A stretch of 64,000 nucleotides of DNA from Haematococcus lacustris (GCA_030144725.1 JASKMD010000008.1:13108160-13172159), one strand, 5' to 3'; positions 24,410-36,139 are shown, counted from the stretch's first letter. Made by a program: numbers and translations. Notes: generated by a model from the sequence alone, not told the origin.

Positions 24410-27080
24410 ACCCCTCCCATTGAACCACCAACCCCCCTAACGATAAAGGACAACGGCTTTTCCGGACTCGTTTCTGCACCGATTCACACGCGGATTGTAG
24501 CGTCGGAGAGCGGCTGCGCTGAGGCACACGCTGAGCCGGTAGGGCATGTTGCCGGGTATCCGACCCTACCAAGCCTGCGGACTTGATGTACGTTGACCCA
24601 GTAGCAGTGAGTCTCTTTTTAACGCGATGGATAGTGCGCGATGTGTTAGGAGCCCGACCCCATGTCCAACATGACAACCAACATGCGCTGGCTCAGGGGC
24701 TCTGAAACTTGGAGGAGACCACAGTAGGAGCACAGCAGTGGCAGCTGCATCAATCCCTTGTGGATTAGGCTCCAAAAGGTGGGGAAACACTCTTCCATGC
24801 TGCCCAACCTGCTGATGCCCGTATGACGACCATCGGACTCAATCGGATTCTCCAGCCCTGCGTCACTGGCTAGGGAACTTAGCTGTGGACCCCCTGCCAA
24901 GTTCTCAACTATTGCTGAGTATTGCAAATAGTGTTTTTACCTACGTGTGTACGTGCTAGCAGGATGCCTGCATCCAAGTATCACCCCTACAAGGGGAAGG
25001 GAGGGCATGCTGCCCGCTGTGCTGTGTGTGTGACGTGTACACCAACTGGCCATGCTGGCTGGGTGGAGATCCATGTGGAGGGGGAGGCAGCTTTCTACAG
25101 ATCCGGATGCAGGCACACAGCCATCGGCCAGGTCACAGCCCAGATGGTTGATGTCATCACAGCTTGCAAAAACCTGAAGCCGTCACAGGTTCCGTTGGCC
25201 CATAGAACTTGCGCTGAGGCTGCTGCAGCTGCGCATGCTGTGTGCCAGCGGCTGCGGGGGCAGGAGCCAGCCAGCCAGCTCCAGCCCATGCCCCGTCTCA
25301 GCTCCACACCCACGCAAGCACCTGCACAGCCTGGGCCAGCCCATGCGACCTGCCCCCACCATCTCCCAGACCAACCACCCTTGCACCCATAACAGTCCCA
25401 GCTGCAGGGGTCCAGCCAGCACTCCTTAGCCCTGACTTGCACAAGCCCTGCCTTGCACCAGCCTTGCCCTGGCTATGGCCATAGCCTGACCTTCGCTGAA
25501 CTGCCTTTGCTCCTTTGGTCCTTTGGCTGCAGGTCAATTGCTGCTGAAGTTCTCCAGCAGATACAGCAAATACCCGCACTGTTGCGCCTTCTGCGGTCAC
25601 AGCCTGATAGCAAGGTGACGCTACAGTTGTCAACACTGCAAGATGCTGAGGTACAGATTGGCCGACTGGAGTTCGCGCTGCAACACATCATTTCCGTGAG
25701 CACCGTGAGGCCGTCAAGGCAGGCCAGGATGGGAAGGTCGTGATTTCATGTGATTGGTCAGAGAAGCTGACTGTTGAGCGCAGCGTTGAGATCATGTCAG
25801 AGCATTGGCATGCGCAGCAGATAGGCATTCTCGTTGCGTGTGCATACTTCAAGAACAAAGAGGGGGTCTACAAGGAGCACACCGTGTATGTGATGACAGA
25901 TGGGAAGGAGCAGTCGGCAGCCATTACCCAAGCAGCAGTAAACCAGGTGGTGTGTTACTTGCTGGCTGAGCATGACATGGACATGAGGCAGTTGTACATG
26001 TGGTCTGATGGGTGTGCAGGGCAGTTCAAGGGCGCCCCAGCCATGCGACAGCATTGGGGCATGGCACAGAGGTTCAGCATGCCGGTGTGGTGGAGCTATG
26101 GGGCTACAGCTCACTTCAAGGGCAGGCATGATTCAGAGGGAGGGGTGGTGAAGCAGTGGCTGAGGGGTGAGATCCTGGCTGATCGTGTTGGGAAGTGCAA
26201 TGCATTGGGGTTTGTGCAGCATTGCAATGCATATCACAAGCCAGCTGCTGCTGCTGACCCCAGCAAGGCTCACCGTGCACGAGCAAGTGTGGGTCATCGG
26301 TGGTGCTTGGAGCTGAGCACACGGGAGGTAGAGCTTTGCAGTGCTCCACAGCGGGATGCACATGTCTTTGCATCATCCATCCCCGGCTCTATGAGCATGC
26401 ACAGCTGCTTCTTTCCTGCTGCAGGGATCCAGGTTGAGTGGTCAGAGACTGCATGTGCATGTGCCCAATGCATGACCCCCGCACCAAGGGGTGTGTGCAT
26501 GAGGCCCTCCATCACAAAGCCCTTTGTAGCCATGCCCATGTTCGATCAGAAGAGGGATGACAAGCACTGGGACGATGAGTGCCTCACCCTTCTGTGCTCA
26601 TTTGCACCAGATAGCGTGAAGCAGCTGTGCACCTTGGGCAAGAAGCTGAGCGTGAAAATGTTAAACGAGTATTGCAAGGCAGTGGGGTTGTATGTGCCAG
26701 CCAACACCTTGCGTGCTGACCTACGGTACATGGTACTGGAGCATCTCAATGGGCAGGCAGAGTGGGATTGAGCTGGCTGTGTAAGGTGACGTTGAGAAAT
26801 CTGGGCTCCATGCGTAAAGTGTACCGCAGTGTACCGCAGCGGAGAACTCTGCATCCCGCGTTGTGGGTGTTGTTAGGCAGCACTTGAAAGGCCCATCGCG
26901 CAGAGCGGAACCGTTCGCGTGCCTGGCAGACTGCCGGTCACCGTGGGTGCCAGCAGCTCGGGCGCGCAGACGCAAGCGCGGCGCAGAGATAAGGCATTTC
27001 GCGTTAAAATGACAACTCAACTCTCACCAGGCACGCCGCAAAGTCAAATGTCCCTTACGTGGTGGTTCAATGGGAGGGGT
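24410..27080 (+). mobile_element. Long copy of CCCCTCCC-end DNA transposon
   Basis: The 20-bp inverted termini (CCCCTCCCATTGAACCACCA from 24411; complement to 27079) match those at 8.1-9.3 kb. The interior carries a transposase-like gene. Flanks are GGTC on the left and GACC on the right, an inverted rather than direct repeat, as also seen (over 9 bp) at the other copy. The element starts about 260 bp after the DHHC stop codon. Confidence 0.8.
24964..26771 (+). pseudogene. DDE-like transposase of unassigned superfamily, frame-broken
   Basis: The N-terminal frame starts MPASKYHPYKGKGG and contains a possible Cys/His zinc-binding region (CAVCVTC, then GCRHTAIG). A helical segment around 25530-25690 (VLQQIQQIPALLRLL, LEFALQH) loses frame near 25690 and resumes as HFREHREAV, leading into the ORF at 25740-26771. 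That core has candidate acidic residues in ISCDWSEKL, in MWSDGCAGQFKG and in HFKGRHDSEGGVVK, with Cys pairs (CACAQC) further on. The spacing suggests an RNase H-fold DDE/DDD catalytic domain. I do not recognise it as hAT, Mutator, PiggyBac, Harbinger or KDZ. The break could be an intron or a one-base indel. Confidence 0.65.
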
Positions 27081-27081
27081 G

Positions 27082-28560
27082 ACCAGGAGTGCTTGTTCTG
27101 GGAGGCGGGCTGGGCGCAGGCATGGGAGTAGAATTCATTACCTCAACCTCGGTGCCTGTCACATTTTATCAGACCCTGTGGGACCTGACTGTCAGCGAAC
27201 GTCTCGGGGTTCAAATCCGGGGGCCAATGTTACAGAGCAGACCATATACCCACTGTCGAGCACACCCAGGCTTCCACGCTCACGCATCCATGTCAGTGTC
27301 GAGAAGCCCAGCATGCATAATGACGCCCCTTACATGCACCCCTACACATGGCACTGAGTGCCGCCCGCCTCCTGTAGGCTGCATCAAGGTGGAACATGTT
27401 ATGTAACAAAACTGTACAGCTCCATCAACACAGGTACTGTGGCAAGGTGCACCCCAACGCCTGCCCTTTGTCGTTATGGTGATGATGGTGGTGATGACGA
27501 TGGTGACGTTGTGGTTGTAACACTGGCATGAGGGGAGCATGATGAGGATTGGCATGGTGGTGCATTCCCACATACCCCGATACATATACCTCAGTTGACA
27601 AACAACACAGTGGCATTGAAAGGGACAGCAACCTGGTACAAGTACAAGCGCTACTCATAGCCAATGTTGGCTGTGTGACATGTGTAACGGCGCAGTACAT
27701 GTGTAGCATGTGTAATGACCCTGCTGCAAGGTGTCGAAGCACATCCTCACTGAACCATGATATTACTCGCCCACAGGTGTGATGGTTCCATCCACTGCTG
27801 CCCTGAGCTTGGCCCACTGCTCTTCATGCCAGCTCACTATAAGGGTGGGGGTGGACTGCTGCAAGATGGGCCTGCTCTCCAATGCATCCTCCACAATCTG
27901 TGTGACCAAGGAGGGGGAGTAGTGATGCTGCAGGAGGTGGAGGGCGGCCGCTCGACGGATCTGTGAGCAATATTCAGCACACGCATGGTGGCGGGTTGCT
28001 AGCCGCAAAGTTGCCACCTAATCGTGTCGTAGCACGTGGGGCGGATGTAGGCCGCAAGCTGGTCAACGCCTACCTCACTCATCCGCGCCGCAAGACTGGC
28101 TTCAGCGTCCGCGTCCCACCAACTCCCAGGTGGGTCTAACCCTACCCTGCAGCGTGAATGCCTGATGCTGGCTGCGAGCCTACGGGGTGCAGCAGTACAG
28201 GCTGGAGCAGTCAGGCTCGTATGAGCCCGTGCACCTGCAAACATTGCAGTTTTGCGTTGCTGTACTGCAAGCTGCTGATGCGTAGGAGGGTGCAAGTTGT
28301 AAAGAGTATAAGACGGACGCAGCACTCAATTCGCTTTTGTGCGCTGGTGGTTAGGATTGCGCGCTTTTCTAGTCGGTTGCCCATCTGTAAAAAAACACAG
28401 AACGCCGGAGGGCGGGTTGCGCGCTGGTGCGCTAAAATGTCATCAACATTGGATTCAATGTCGACCCAATTTGGAGCCCGATCGCCGTGGCGTGAGCGTT
28501 GCTAGTGTGGTATGCTGAGCTGACACACAGCTCACACCTTGACAACAGCCCACTCGCCAC
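27082..28560. other. No gene recognised
   Basis: Intergenic DNA after the transposon. It contains a GATGATGGTGGTGATGACG run (27480-27510) and AT-rich patches. No conserved frame can be supported. Confidence 0.4.
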
Positions 28561-28605
28561 CCTCGCCCTTGACCCCGTGGTGAGTCCTCAGTGCGTGAGG
28601 GCACG

Positions 28606-28664
28606 ACCGTGCCTTGTTAGCAATACATTATAATAATGATAGTACATTGCTAACAAGGCACGGT
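28606..28664. repeat. Perfect 19-bp-arm hairpin (MITE-like)
   Basis: ACCGTGCCTTGTTAGCAAT and its exact reverse complement flank a 21-nt AT-rich loop. Weaker outer complementarity (GTGCGTGAGGGCA with TGCCTCACGCAG) extends the symmetry to about 28590-28720. Confidence 0.8.
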
Positions 28665-28719
28665 GATGGCTTCACCATACCTGCGCAAGGGCGCGCCCGT
28701 GCAGTTGTGCCTCACGCAG

Positions 28720-29600
28720 GTGGCCTGCCTAAACCCTACCACGTCACACATACACACACTACCCATGACGTGATGCCGCCTGCACGGCTTGACTCCCTAA
28801 CACCAAGCAGTAGCACTGCACCACAGTAACCCTAACCCTACCCCCTCTGCCCTCAGTGCTTGCATACTGAGCTGCTGTTCATCTGTGGAGCTGCGGCTGC
28901 TGGCCCCTGCTGCTCCTAGGCTGAGTTGCAGCAGCAACTCGCACTGCTAGCTGATGCTTGGGCACCAAGTGGGGTGGGCAGCCCTGGAGCCGGCCCCTAG
29001 CCGCCTGCACCCCCCTTGTGTGCCTATCGTCAAGAGCTCATGTGCAGCTTTGTTTGTGCACCTAGCTTTGAAGCGCAATATGGAAATTCCTCAATCCGTG
29101 GATAGGGAGGCCGCCCAAGCAGCTGAAAGGCTGATGGCTGAAGAGGAGTAAGCCATCACCATCATCTGTGCGGCCCAGTTGGTCATCTGCGTCACCAGTA
29201 GTAGCGTCAGGGCACTACCCATTACTGTGGCTGTAGCTGCAAAGGGCCACAATGACCGTAGCCGCAAAGGGCTCACAGACGGCGTACTAATGAAAGCATC
29301 ATCACCTGCCATGCCCTCCCCCTGTCCTCTTCCCGCTTGTCAGCGTTTGTGGCACTGCGACACCGACACTACCCTTCGGCGGCGTGCCACCGCTGCAACG
29401 CGCATCCCGAGCTCCATCGCAAACCATGCCGCAGAACGCCAATTGTCGCGTCTACTCCTGTGACTCGCTAGCGAGACGCTAGAGGCGGTGCGGACATCCG
29501 TCTATTGAACAGTTCAGAGTCCAGGAAAACCTTGGGAAGGTCGTTCAACCAAGTAAACCGCTCAGGTTTTCGTTTTTCGGATTACCCCCCACAGCACGGT
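28720..29600. other. No gene recognised
   Basis: Spacer before VPS11. It contains one short CCCTAACCCTA run (28829) and no supported coding frame. Confidence 0.4.
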
Positions 29601-29624
29601 GGAGCGGGCGCTAGCTGGGCATCA

Positions 29625-32600
29625 ATGAGCTTCGCCTTCAAAAAGTTTTCCTTCTTCACCCACTCTGAGCTCCAGAATCATGCGTATCCTAGAAATGCAA
29701 CCTGCTGCACGCCCACCCCTCACTGCTGTGCTGTGGGTTGTGACAACGGCAGCATCCACCTGCTGAACAGTGCGTTCCAGCTCATCCTCAGCTTCCAGGC
29801 GCATGGTGCCAAGGTGTTTGAGCTGGTGTACGTGGAGGTGAGCCAGCACCAACAGCTCAGCCCTGGGCCTAACACTGCCAGCTGCCATCCCTCACCAAGC
29901 ACCTGGTCACAGGCCCCATGACCCCCCCCCCCTCCCCCGCGCCCCCTGCCCGCTGCCCCTTCAGCCGCCACCCCTGGCTGCCCCCCCCTGCCTGATTCCC
30001 CCGCTCTCAGGCCTGCGGCCTGCTGGTGAGCTGTGGGGCAGAGGAGCCCGGTATCAGCAGCGCCACCCTCAAGCTGTGGGACATGAGCCGGCTGCTGGGC
30101 CCCAGCCAGGGCCACGCACGCCCTGCAGCCCCCACCCTGGCTGGTGCCACAGGGGGGCAGCTGGCGGCAGGGGGCCCAGCAGGGGGGGGGCAGCGGGGAG
30201 CAGGGGGGGGGCCGGGGGGGGCTGCCGTCCCGGGAGGCCAGGGGGGGGCGCTTGGGGGGTGGGCGGCGCAGCCTGCACGCATTGTCAAGGTAGGGTTGCG
30301 TATCAGGGGACCTAGGGGGAAGGAGGTGCTGGCATCAGAGTCATCCGTTTTGCCTGACCGCAAGAAAACAACGCAAATGAGTCTTAGCCTGGGAGTGTGA
30401 GAGGAGGGAGGGTGGTGGTGGTAGGGGTGAGGGTCAGGGAGCAGGCAGGGCGCTCACTCTGGTCAGGAGTGAGGGGGTGTGTGACCCTAGGCACGAGGCC
30501 ACACCACCCTAAGCATGCCTTCCTCAGGATCCTGCCAATCCATAGGGTTCTGACCTCTGTCCCCTGCCCCCCACCCCCACCCCCTGCCTCCCCCTGCCTG
30601 CCTGCCACCATGCAGCTGTTCAGCGCCAAGTACCCGGAGGCGGAGATCACGGCCCTGGCGGCGGCTGAGCTGGCGGCAGCAGGCGTGCCGGGAGCCAGCC
30701 CCGCAGCCCCGCAGGTGCAACCCCACCCTGACCCGCCCTGCCTCGCCCTGCCCCGCCCTGCCCTGCCCTGCCCCGCCCTGCCACCTGACGGCCTACCCCT
30801 GGGCTGGCAGCCGTGCTGACAGTCAAGCTGGTGCTGGAAGGCAAAGCTGGCACTAGGCACTGTTGGCTGCCGCTGCTCCTGCCTGCCTGCCTCCCTGTCT
30901 GAAAGCCAAGCCTGGCGAGCAGGCTAGCAAGCTGGTTGCGATGGAAAGCAGGCTGGCTGCACGGGATTTAAACCCTGCACCTGTCAGGGAACTCTGGCTG
31001 TGGCGCCCACCAGACAGGGACAGGCCACCTCACCCCCTCACCCCATCCCCACCCCACCCCCTCACCCCATCCCACCCCATGCCCTCCCCGCTGCCGTCAT
31101 GTCGTGCCCTGCCCCCCTCACCCCAGGTGCTGGCCGTAGCACTGGGTCTGGCCACTGGCGCCGTCTACTTCTTGTTGCTCGACCTGCCCCCTGGACTACC
31201 TGCACCTGGCAGCAGCAGCAGCAGCAGCAGCCGGCGGGGGGCCCCGGGTCAGGGGCAGGGGCAGGGGGCGGTGGCTGGCCCTGCTGACCAAGTACAGGTA
31301 CCCCAGCCCAGCCGCCTCAACCCCAACAGCGCCACCTCAACCCCAGGCAACAGCAGCAGTGCAGGCAGCAGCGCAGGGGCAGGGCAGCAGCTGGGGCCTG
31401 GGCTTAAAGCCGGTGCAGGTGGGGTGGGGGGGAGGGGGGCAGCAGGGGGTGGGCAGGGCCCCCCTACAGCGACGAAGCCCATCCTGCAGCAGCGGCTGTC
31501 GGCTCGTCCTGACAGCCCTGAGTCAGGCTGGGCTGTGTATGGGCTGGCGCTGGTGGGGGGGGAGTGGAGTGCCCTGGTGTTGATGGTCGTCACTGAGGCG
31601 CAGACCCTGGCATTCACGCTGCACTCCTCACACAAGGTAGGGGGGAGGGGGAGGGGGGGAGGGGGGGAGGGGGGGAGGGGGGGAGGGGGGGAGGGGGGGA
31701 GGGGGGGAGGGGGGGGAGGGGGGGAGGGGGGGGAGGGAGGAGACATACCCCACACCCTCCCTTGTGGCCCCTGCTGCCCATGTGGTCTCATGACCCTCTG
31801 TCCCTGTGCCGCTGCCCGCAGTCCATCCTAGACCACCAGGGCGTGAAGTTGCCTGGCTGCACGGCAATGCGCCACCCCATGCCTGAGCAGGGCCCGGGTC
31901 CATCCAGCACACTCCTGGTGAGCATTGCACTAGCAGGTTGGGGGCATTGGGTGGTAGGACCAGGGCCAGGGGTAAAGAGTGAGCCACAGCGCATGCTGTA
32001 CATTAAGGACTGGAATTCCGCCCGCCCGCCCGCCCGCCTGCCTGCCTGCCTGTTTGCCTGCCAGCTCGTCTGCCTGCCCACCCGCCCGTCGCTCAGCCCA
32101 GTGCTGGCCTGCCTGTTGTCAGGTAGCGCGTGACGAGGGGCTGTACGACTACACAGTGGACACGCGGGCTGGCTGCACGGTGTTTGAGGGCGCCAAGCAA
32201 TGCCTGGCCCTGCTGCGGCGCTTCGTGGTGGTGGTGGGTGCTGGACCATGCACCTCCTCCCCTCCTGCCCCCTGTTTGTGCCTCGCCCTCTTACCGCCTC
32301 CCCGGCCTCTACCCTGTGACGAGGAAGAACTGAGAGGGTGAGGTTGAGGGGGTGCGAGTGGGGGTCCACCAGCAGCTGCTGCCGTGTAATCTCTGGTCAA
32401 TGTCAAGGCAGACTAAGGGCTGTAGCGGCTGTGGCTGTGGCTGAGGCTGAGGCTGAGGCTGAGGCTGAGGCTGAGGCTGCAGCCCCCTGGTGTGTGTGTG
32501 CTCCTGGCGGCCCAGGTCACTCACGAGACCAGCGACGTGACGGGCCTATCCAGCGCCACGCTGCACATCGCTGACCTGCGGCACAAGCTCATCGCGGGCT

Positions 32601-32811
32601 CCCTCACGCTGGCCAGTGTGGCGGCTGTGGTCCCCTTCGTGCCCTGTGAGGGGGGGCAGCACGCAGGCAGCGCTGCGCTCAGCCAGGGCGGGGCGGCGGC
32701 GCTGTACGGGCAGCAGCCCTCCTCCCTGGCCTCCGGCTCCTTGCCTGAGCAGCAGCAGCAGCTTGGCGGTGGTGACGGGGGGCGGCAAGGTCTATGTGCT
32801 GCAGGAGGTAG
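29625..32811 (+). CDS. VPS11: VPS11, N-terminal beta-propeller part (runs into gap)
   Basis: VPS11 is a core subunit of the HOPS and CORVET tethering complexes for vacuolar/endosomal fusion. Exons: 29625-29837, 30011-30289, 30616-30714, 31127-31636, 31822-31917, 32123-32233 and from 32516. Family-matching blocks in order are FKKFSFF, AVGCDNGSIHLLN, LLVSCGAEE, LKLWDMSRL, KYPEAEITAL, VALGLATGAVYFL, ILDHQGVKLPGC, LYDYTVDTRAGCTVFEGAK and LHIADLRHKLIAGSL. Long Gly/Ser/Gln-rich insertions separate propeller strands. The last block (LAVVTGGGKVYVLQE, ending at 32811) is in another frame from the upstream part of its exon, switching at a CAG run near 32750. The helical and RING C-terminus must be in or beyond the gap; what follows the gap is unrelated repeat DNA. 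Confidence 0.85.
31637..31740 (+). repeat. (GGGGGGA)n purine tract in VPS11 intron
   Basis: About 100 bp of near-pure G with single A's begins at the splice donor of exon 4. It is strongly G-quadruplex prone on the sense strand. Confidence 0.9.
32433..32482 (+). repeat. (GAGGCT)n hexanucleotide in VPS11 intron
   Basis: Eight units of GAGGCT/GCTGAG directly upstream of the exon starting at 32516. Confidence 0.85.
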
Positions 32812-32950
32812 GGGAGGGGGAGGGGGAGAGTGGAGGGGAAGGGGGGGGGGGGGGGCGGGGAGGGGAGGGAAAGGGGGGAAGGGGGAAGAGGGGGAATGTG
32901 AGGGGTGATGCTAGGGTTAAAGCAGGGCAAGGGTACACAGATAAATGCCT

Positions 32951-33450
32951 NNNNNNNNNNNNNNNNNNNNNNNNNNNNNNNNNNNNNNNNNNNNNNNNNN
33001 NNNNNNNNNNNNNNNNNNNNNNNNNNNNNNNNNNNNNNNNNNNNNNNNNNNNNNNNNNNNNNNNNNNNNNNNNNNNNNNNNNNNNNNNNNNNNNNNNNNN
33101 NNNNNNNNNNNNNNNNNNNNNNNNNNNNNNNNNNNNNNNNNNNNNNNNNNNNNNNNNNNNNNNNNNNNNNNNNNNNNNNNNNNNNNNNNNNNNNNNNNNN
33201 NNNNNNNNNNNNNNNNNNNNNNNNNNNNNNNNNNNNNNNNNNNNNNNNNNNNNNNNNNNNNNNNNNNNNNNNNNNNNNNNNNNNNNNNNNNNNNNNNNNN
33301 NNNNNNNNNNNNNNNNNNNNNNNNNNNNNNNNNNNNNNNNNNNNNNNNNNNNNNNNNNNNNNNNNNNNNNNNNNNNNNNNNNNNNNNNNNNNNNNNNNNN
33401 NNNNNNNNNNNNNNNNNNNNNNNNNNNNNNNNNNNNNNNNNNNNNNNNNN
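32951..33450. other. Assembly gap (500 N)
   Basis: A fixed-length run of N. VPS11 sequence enters on the left and transposon-like DNA leaves on the right, so the real distance is unknown. Confidence 0.99.
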
Positions 33451-36109
33451 TGACAGACCTGCGAGGAGGCTGACTGCCATGGAGCTCTACGGCCCGGCCT
33501 CGCGCAAAGACAAGCCGGCTGTCCACCCCGCTCGAGGGACTGACTTCTTGCGTTGGGAGGGGAAGGGTGGAGCCAACACTCAGGGCGGCGGGGTCCGGTA
33601 ACTCAGCGTCCATGAGGGAGGGAGGGCTGCCGGAAGGGGCTCCACCTACCCACTGCCCGGCTGCTACTATGCCCCTCGCTGTGGCAGCTCTGAGCTTTTT
33701 GGCCGCAACCTTGCCTCTGGAGGCCAGCACCGCGCCCTTGGTTAGGGCCTTCTCCAGGAGCCCCAAGTGACCAGGGAGGCGAGGGGAGGCTGACAGGGGG
33801 GGGCTGGGAGGGGAGGTCATGGCGATGGGTCCCTCAGGGTGGAGGGAGGGAGGAGAAAAGGAAAGAGGGTTGGCCAAAGGGAGGTGGGGGGGGCCAGAGG
33901 GTTGCACAAAAGGTAGAGAGGTAGGGAGGGGGTGACACATGGGGTCAGGTACAAAAGGAGGCAGGTGCGTCCGGGCCACAAAGGCCCCTGGGGCTTTGGG
34001 CTGGAAGGTGGTGGACGTAGGGAAAATGGTAGGGATCAGGGGTTGGGAAAGGCGGGGACAGTCCAGAGCCATCGGGGTAGCTCCAATCCCCGGTGCAGCC
34101 GCAGCCCCAGCCCCAGCCCCACCCCCAGCCCCAGCCCCAGCCCCAGCCCCAGCCGCAGCCCCAGCCCCAACCCTAGCCCCAGCTCCAGCCCCAGCCCCAG
34201 CCCCAGCCCCAGCCCCAGCTCCAGCCCCAGCCCCAGCCCCAGCCCCAGCCCCAGCCCCAGCCCCAGCCCCAGCCCCAGTCCCAGCCCCAGCCCCAGCCCC
34301 AACCGCAGCCGCAGCCCCAGCCCCAGCCGCAACCCCAGTCCCATGCCTAGCCCCGGCCCCAGCCTCACCCTTTGCCCCAGCTGTAGCTCCTGCTCCCGCC
34401 CCATCCACCTCCCCAGCCCCAGCCCCAGCCCCTACCCCCGCCCCTGCACCTGCACCAGCTCCAGCCCCAACCACCGCCCCAAACCCAGCCCCAAACCGAG
34501 CCCAAACCTCAGACCCCTCCCGGGCCCTCGCCGCATACCGAGCTGTAACCCCAACCCCTACTCCTATCCCCCAACCCCGCTGCTCTGTGTCACCCCTTGA
34601 GGGAACTTGGGCAGCCCATGACGGGCCTAGCCACTGGCCCCCGGGACGCTCCTTAACAGCTGGGCCCCAAGAGCAAACAAACCGGGGATGCCTCCCACGT
34701 GAGGGCGCGGACGGGCGGATTCCCAAACCTTTAAGCCCACGCCCTGTAGCCCCTGACTTGACCCCTGGACCTGACCCCTCCCCATCCTCTCCTCCCATTA
34801 CTGACCCCTCTCCTTCCCCCGCCCTTGCCCCTACCCCCGCCTCCATCCCCGCCTCAAAGCCGGGGTTGGGGCTACGGGAAGCCAAACTCTCCACCTGCAG
34901 CTCCCGAGCCCCCTCGACCCAAGCCGTGCCACCTCTAGCTGCGGTGGGGAGTTTGGGGGTGGCAGCGGGGTGAGGCTGTTGCTTTAGCTGAGCCAGCGAG
35001 ACCTGCTCCACCCTGGCCGCCTCTGGCCTGGCCGTGCCTCCCCCTGCTGTGGTGCGCTGGGTGGGGGTGATAGTAACATGATCAGGGTCAGGGCTCAGGG
35101 TGGCAGGGCTGAGCGGCTGCAGCTGCTGCCCCTGGGAGCCGCCCACCACCCTGGCCACCTCAGGCCTGGCCGTGCCACCCCCCGCTGTGGTGCGCTGGGT
35201 GGGGGTGGCAGCAGCCTGGTCAGGGTCAGGGCTCAGGGTGGCAGGGCTGAGCGGCTGCTGCTGCTGCCCCTGGGAGCCGCCCACCACCCTGGCCACCTTA
35301 GGCCTGGCCGTGCCACCCCCCGCTGTGTTGCGCTGGGTGGGGGTGGCAGCAGCCTGGTCAGGGTCAAGGCTCAGGGTGGCAGGGCTGAGCGGCTGCTGCT
35401 GCTGCCCCTGGGAGCCGCCCACCACCCTGGCCACCTCAGGCCTGGCCGGGCCACCCCCCGCTGTGGTGCGCTGGGTGGGGGTGGCAGCAGACTGGTCAGG
35501 GTCAGGGCTCAGGGTGGCAGGGCTGAGCGGCTGCTGCTGCTGCCCCTGGGAGCCGCCCACCACCCTGGCCACCTCAGGCCTGGCCGGGCCACCCCCCGCT
35601 GTGGTGCGCTGGGTGGGGGTGGCAGCAGACTGGTCAGGGTCAGGGCTCAGGGTGGCAGGGCTGAGCGGCTGCTGCTGCTGCCCCTGTGAGCCGCCCACCA
35701 CCCTGGCCACCTCAGGCCTGGCCGTGCCACCCCCCGCTGTGGTGCGCTGGGTGGGGGTGGCAGCAGGCTGGTCAGGGTCAGGGCTGAGGGTGGCAGGGCT
35801 GAGCGGCTGCTGCAAGGTTGATGGCATGTCGTGGTTCAGCCAACATTTCACACTGTGCTTGTGGGGCAGTGCCAGTAGCAGCTCAGGCAGTTGTGTGCAA
35901 TCGCTGCGTTGGAACTGGTTCTTGAGAGACCACGGTGGGCAGGACGCATATGGGTTGTTGTGCCTTTTATGAGCTTGCACGCTGACGGCGACCCTGGTGG
36001 TGTGCTCCCACCGTGGAGGAAAGGAATTAGCCAGACGAGCATGGCGGTGATTGCCATAACCAGGACATGACAACGAGCAGGCATGGCTAGTGACATCGGC
36101 CGCACCCAT
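33451..36109 (-). CDS. Long repetitive ORF, probably transposon-associated
   Basis: An open minus-strand frame runs from 36109 into the gap. Residues 1-100 come from the dispersed repeat that also occurs at 9.9-10.2 kb (MGAADVTSHACSLS start). Then come five to six 46-residue repeats (core LSPATLSPDPDQ, TPTQRTTAGGG, EVARVVGGSQGQ), a (GA)n low-complexity block near 34090-34345, and a basic stretch (KALTKGAVLASRGKVAAKK) before the gap. No catalytic domain is visible. It could be the gag-like first ORF of a LINE or LTR element, or an ORF created by repeats in GC-rich DNA. Whether it is translated is uncertain. Confidence 0.4.
34090..34345 (+). repeat. (CCCCAG)n hexanucleotide array
   Basis: About 40 units of CCCCAG with CCGCAG and CCCCAA variants. 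It encodes Ala-Pro or Ser-Pro on plus and Gly-Ala on minus. Confidence 0.9.
35060..35815 (-). repeat. 138-bp tandem repeats, 5+ copies
   Basis: The GCTGAGCGGCTGC core recurs at exactly 138-bp intervals (near 35107, 35245, 35383, 35521, 35659, 35797). The period is a multiple of three, so the 46-residue unit stays in frame on the minus strand. Confidence 0.9.
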
Positions 36110-36135
36110 GAACCTTCAGAATCAGGCGCCCCCAA
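35806..36135 (-). repeat. Dispersed repeat copy, inverted relative to 9.9 kb
   Basis: Close match to 9945-10255 ending at the same edge (CATCAACCTTGCA). The other end, TGTTGGGGGCGCCTGATTC when read on minus, is shared with 37333 and 16412. The TG...CA limits suggest a possible LTR, but this is not proven. Confidence 0.65.
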
Positions 36136-36139
36136 CATT

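Noticed and set aside
24964..26771. Assigning the transposase to the KDZ (Kyakuja-Dileera-Zisupton) group
   Set aside because: KDZ elements are common in algae, but the motifs seen here (SDGCAGQFK, HFKGRHDSEGG) do not match the KDZ signatures I know, so the family is left open.
27200..27225. GGTTCAAATCC resembling a tRNA B box
   Set aside because: The T-stem does not pair properly and no D-arm, anticodon arm or acceptor stem fits upstream.
28828..28845. CCCTAACCCTA run as telomeric DNA
   Set aside because: Fewer than three units, too short to support.
32616..33601. ORFs containing runs of unknown residues across the gap
   Set aside because: They exist only because N codons were read through; the same applies at 56130-57048.
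34036..34973. Plus-strand Ala-Pro ORF and its Ser-Pro and Gly-Leu alternates
   Set aside because: Open in several frames because of the CCCCAG array; no domain on the plus strand.
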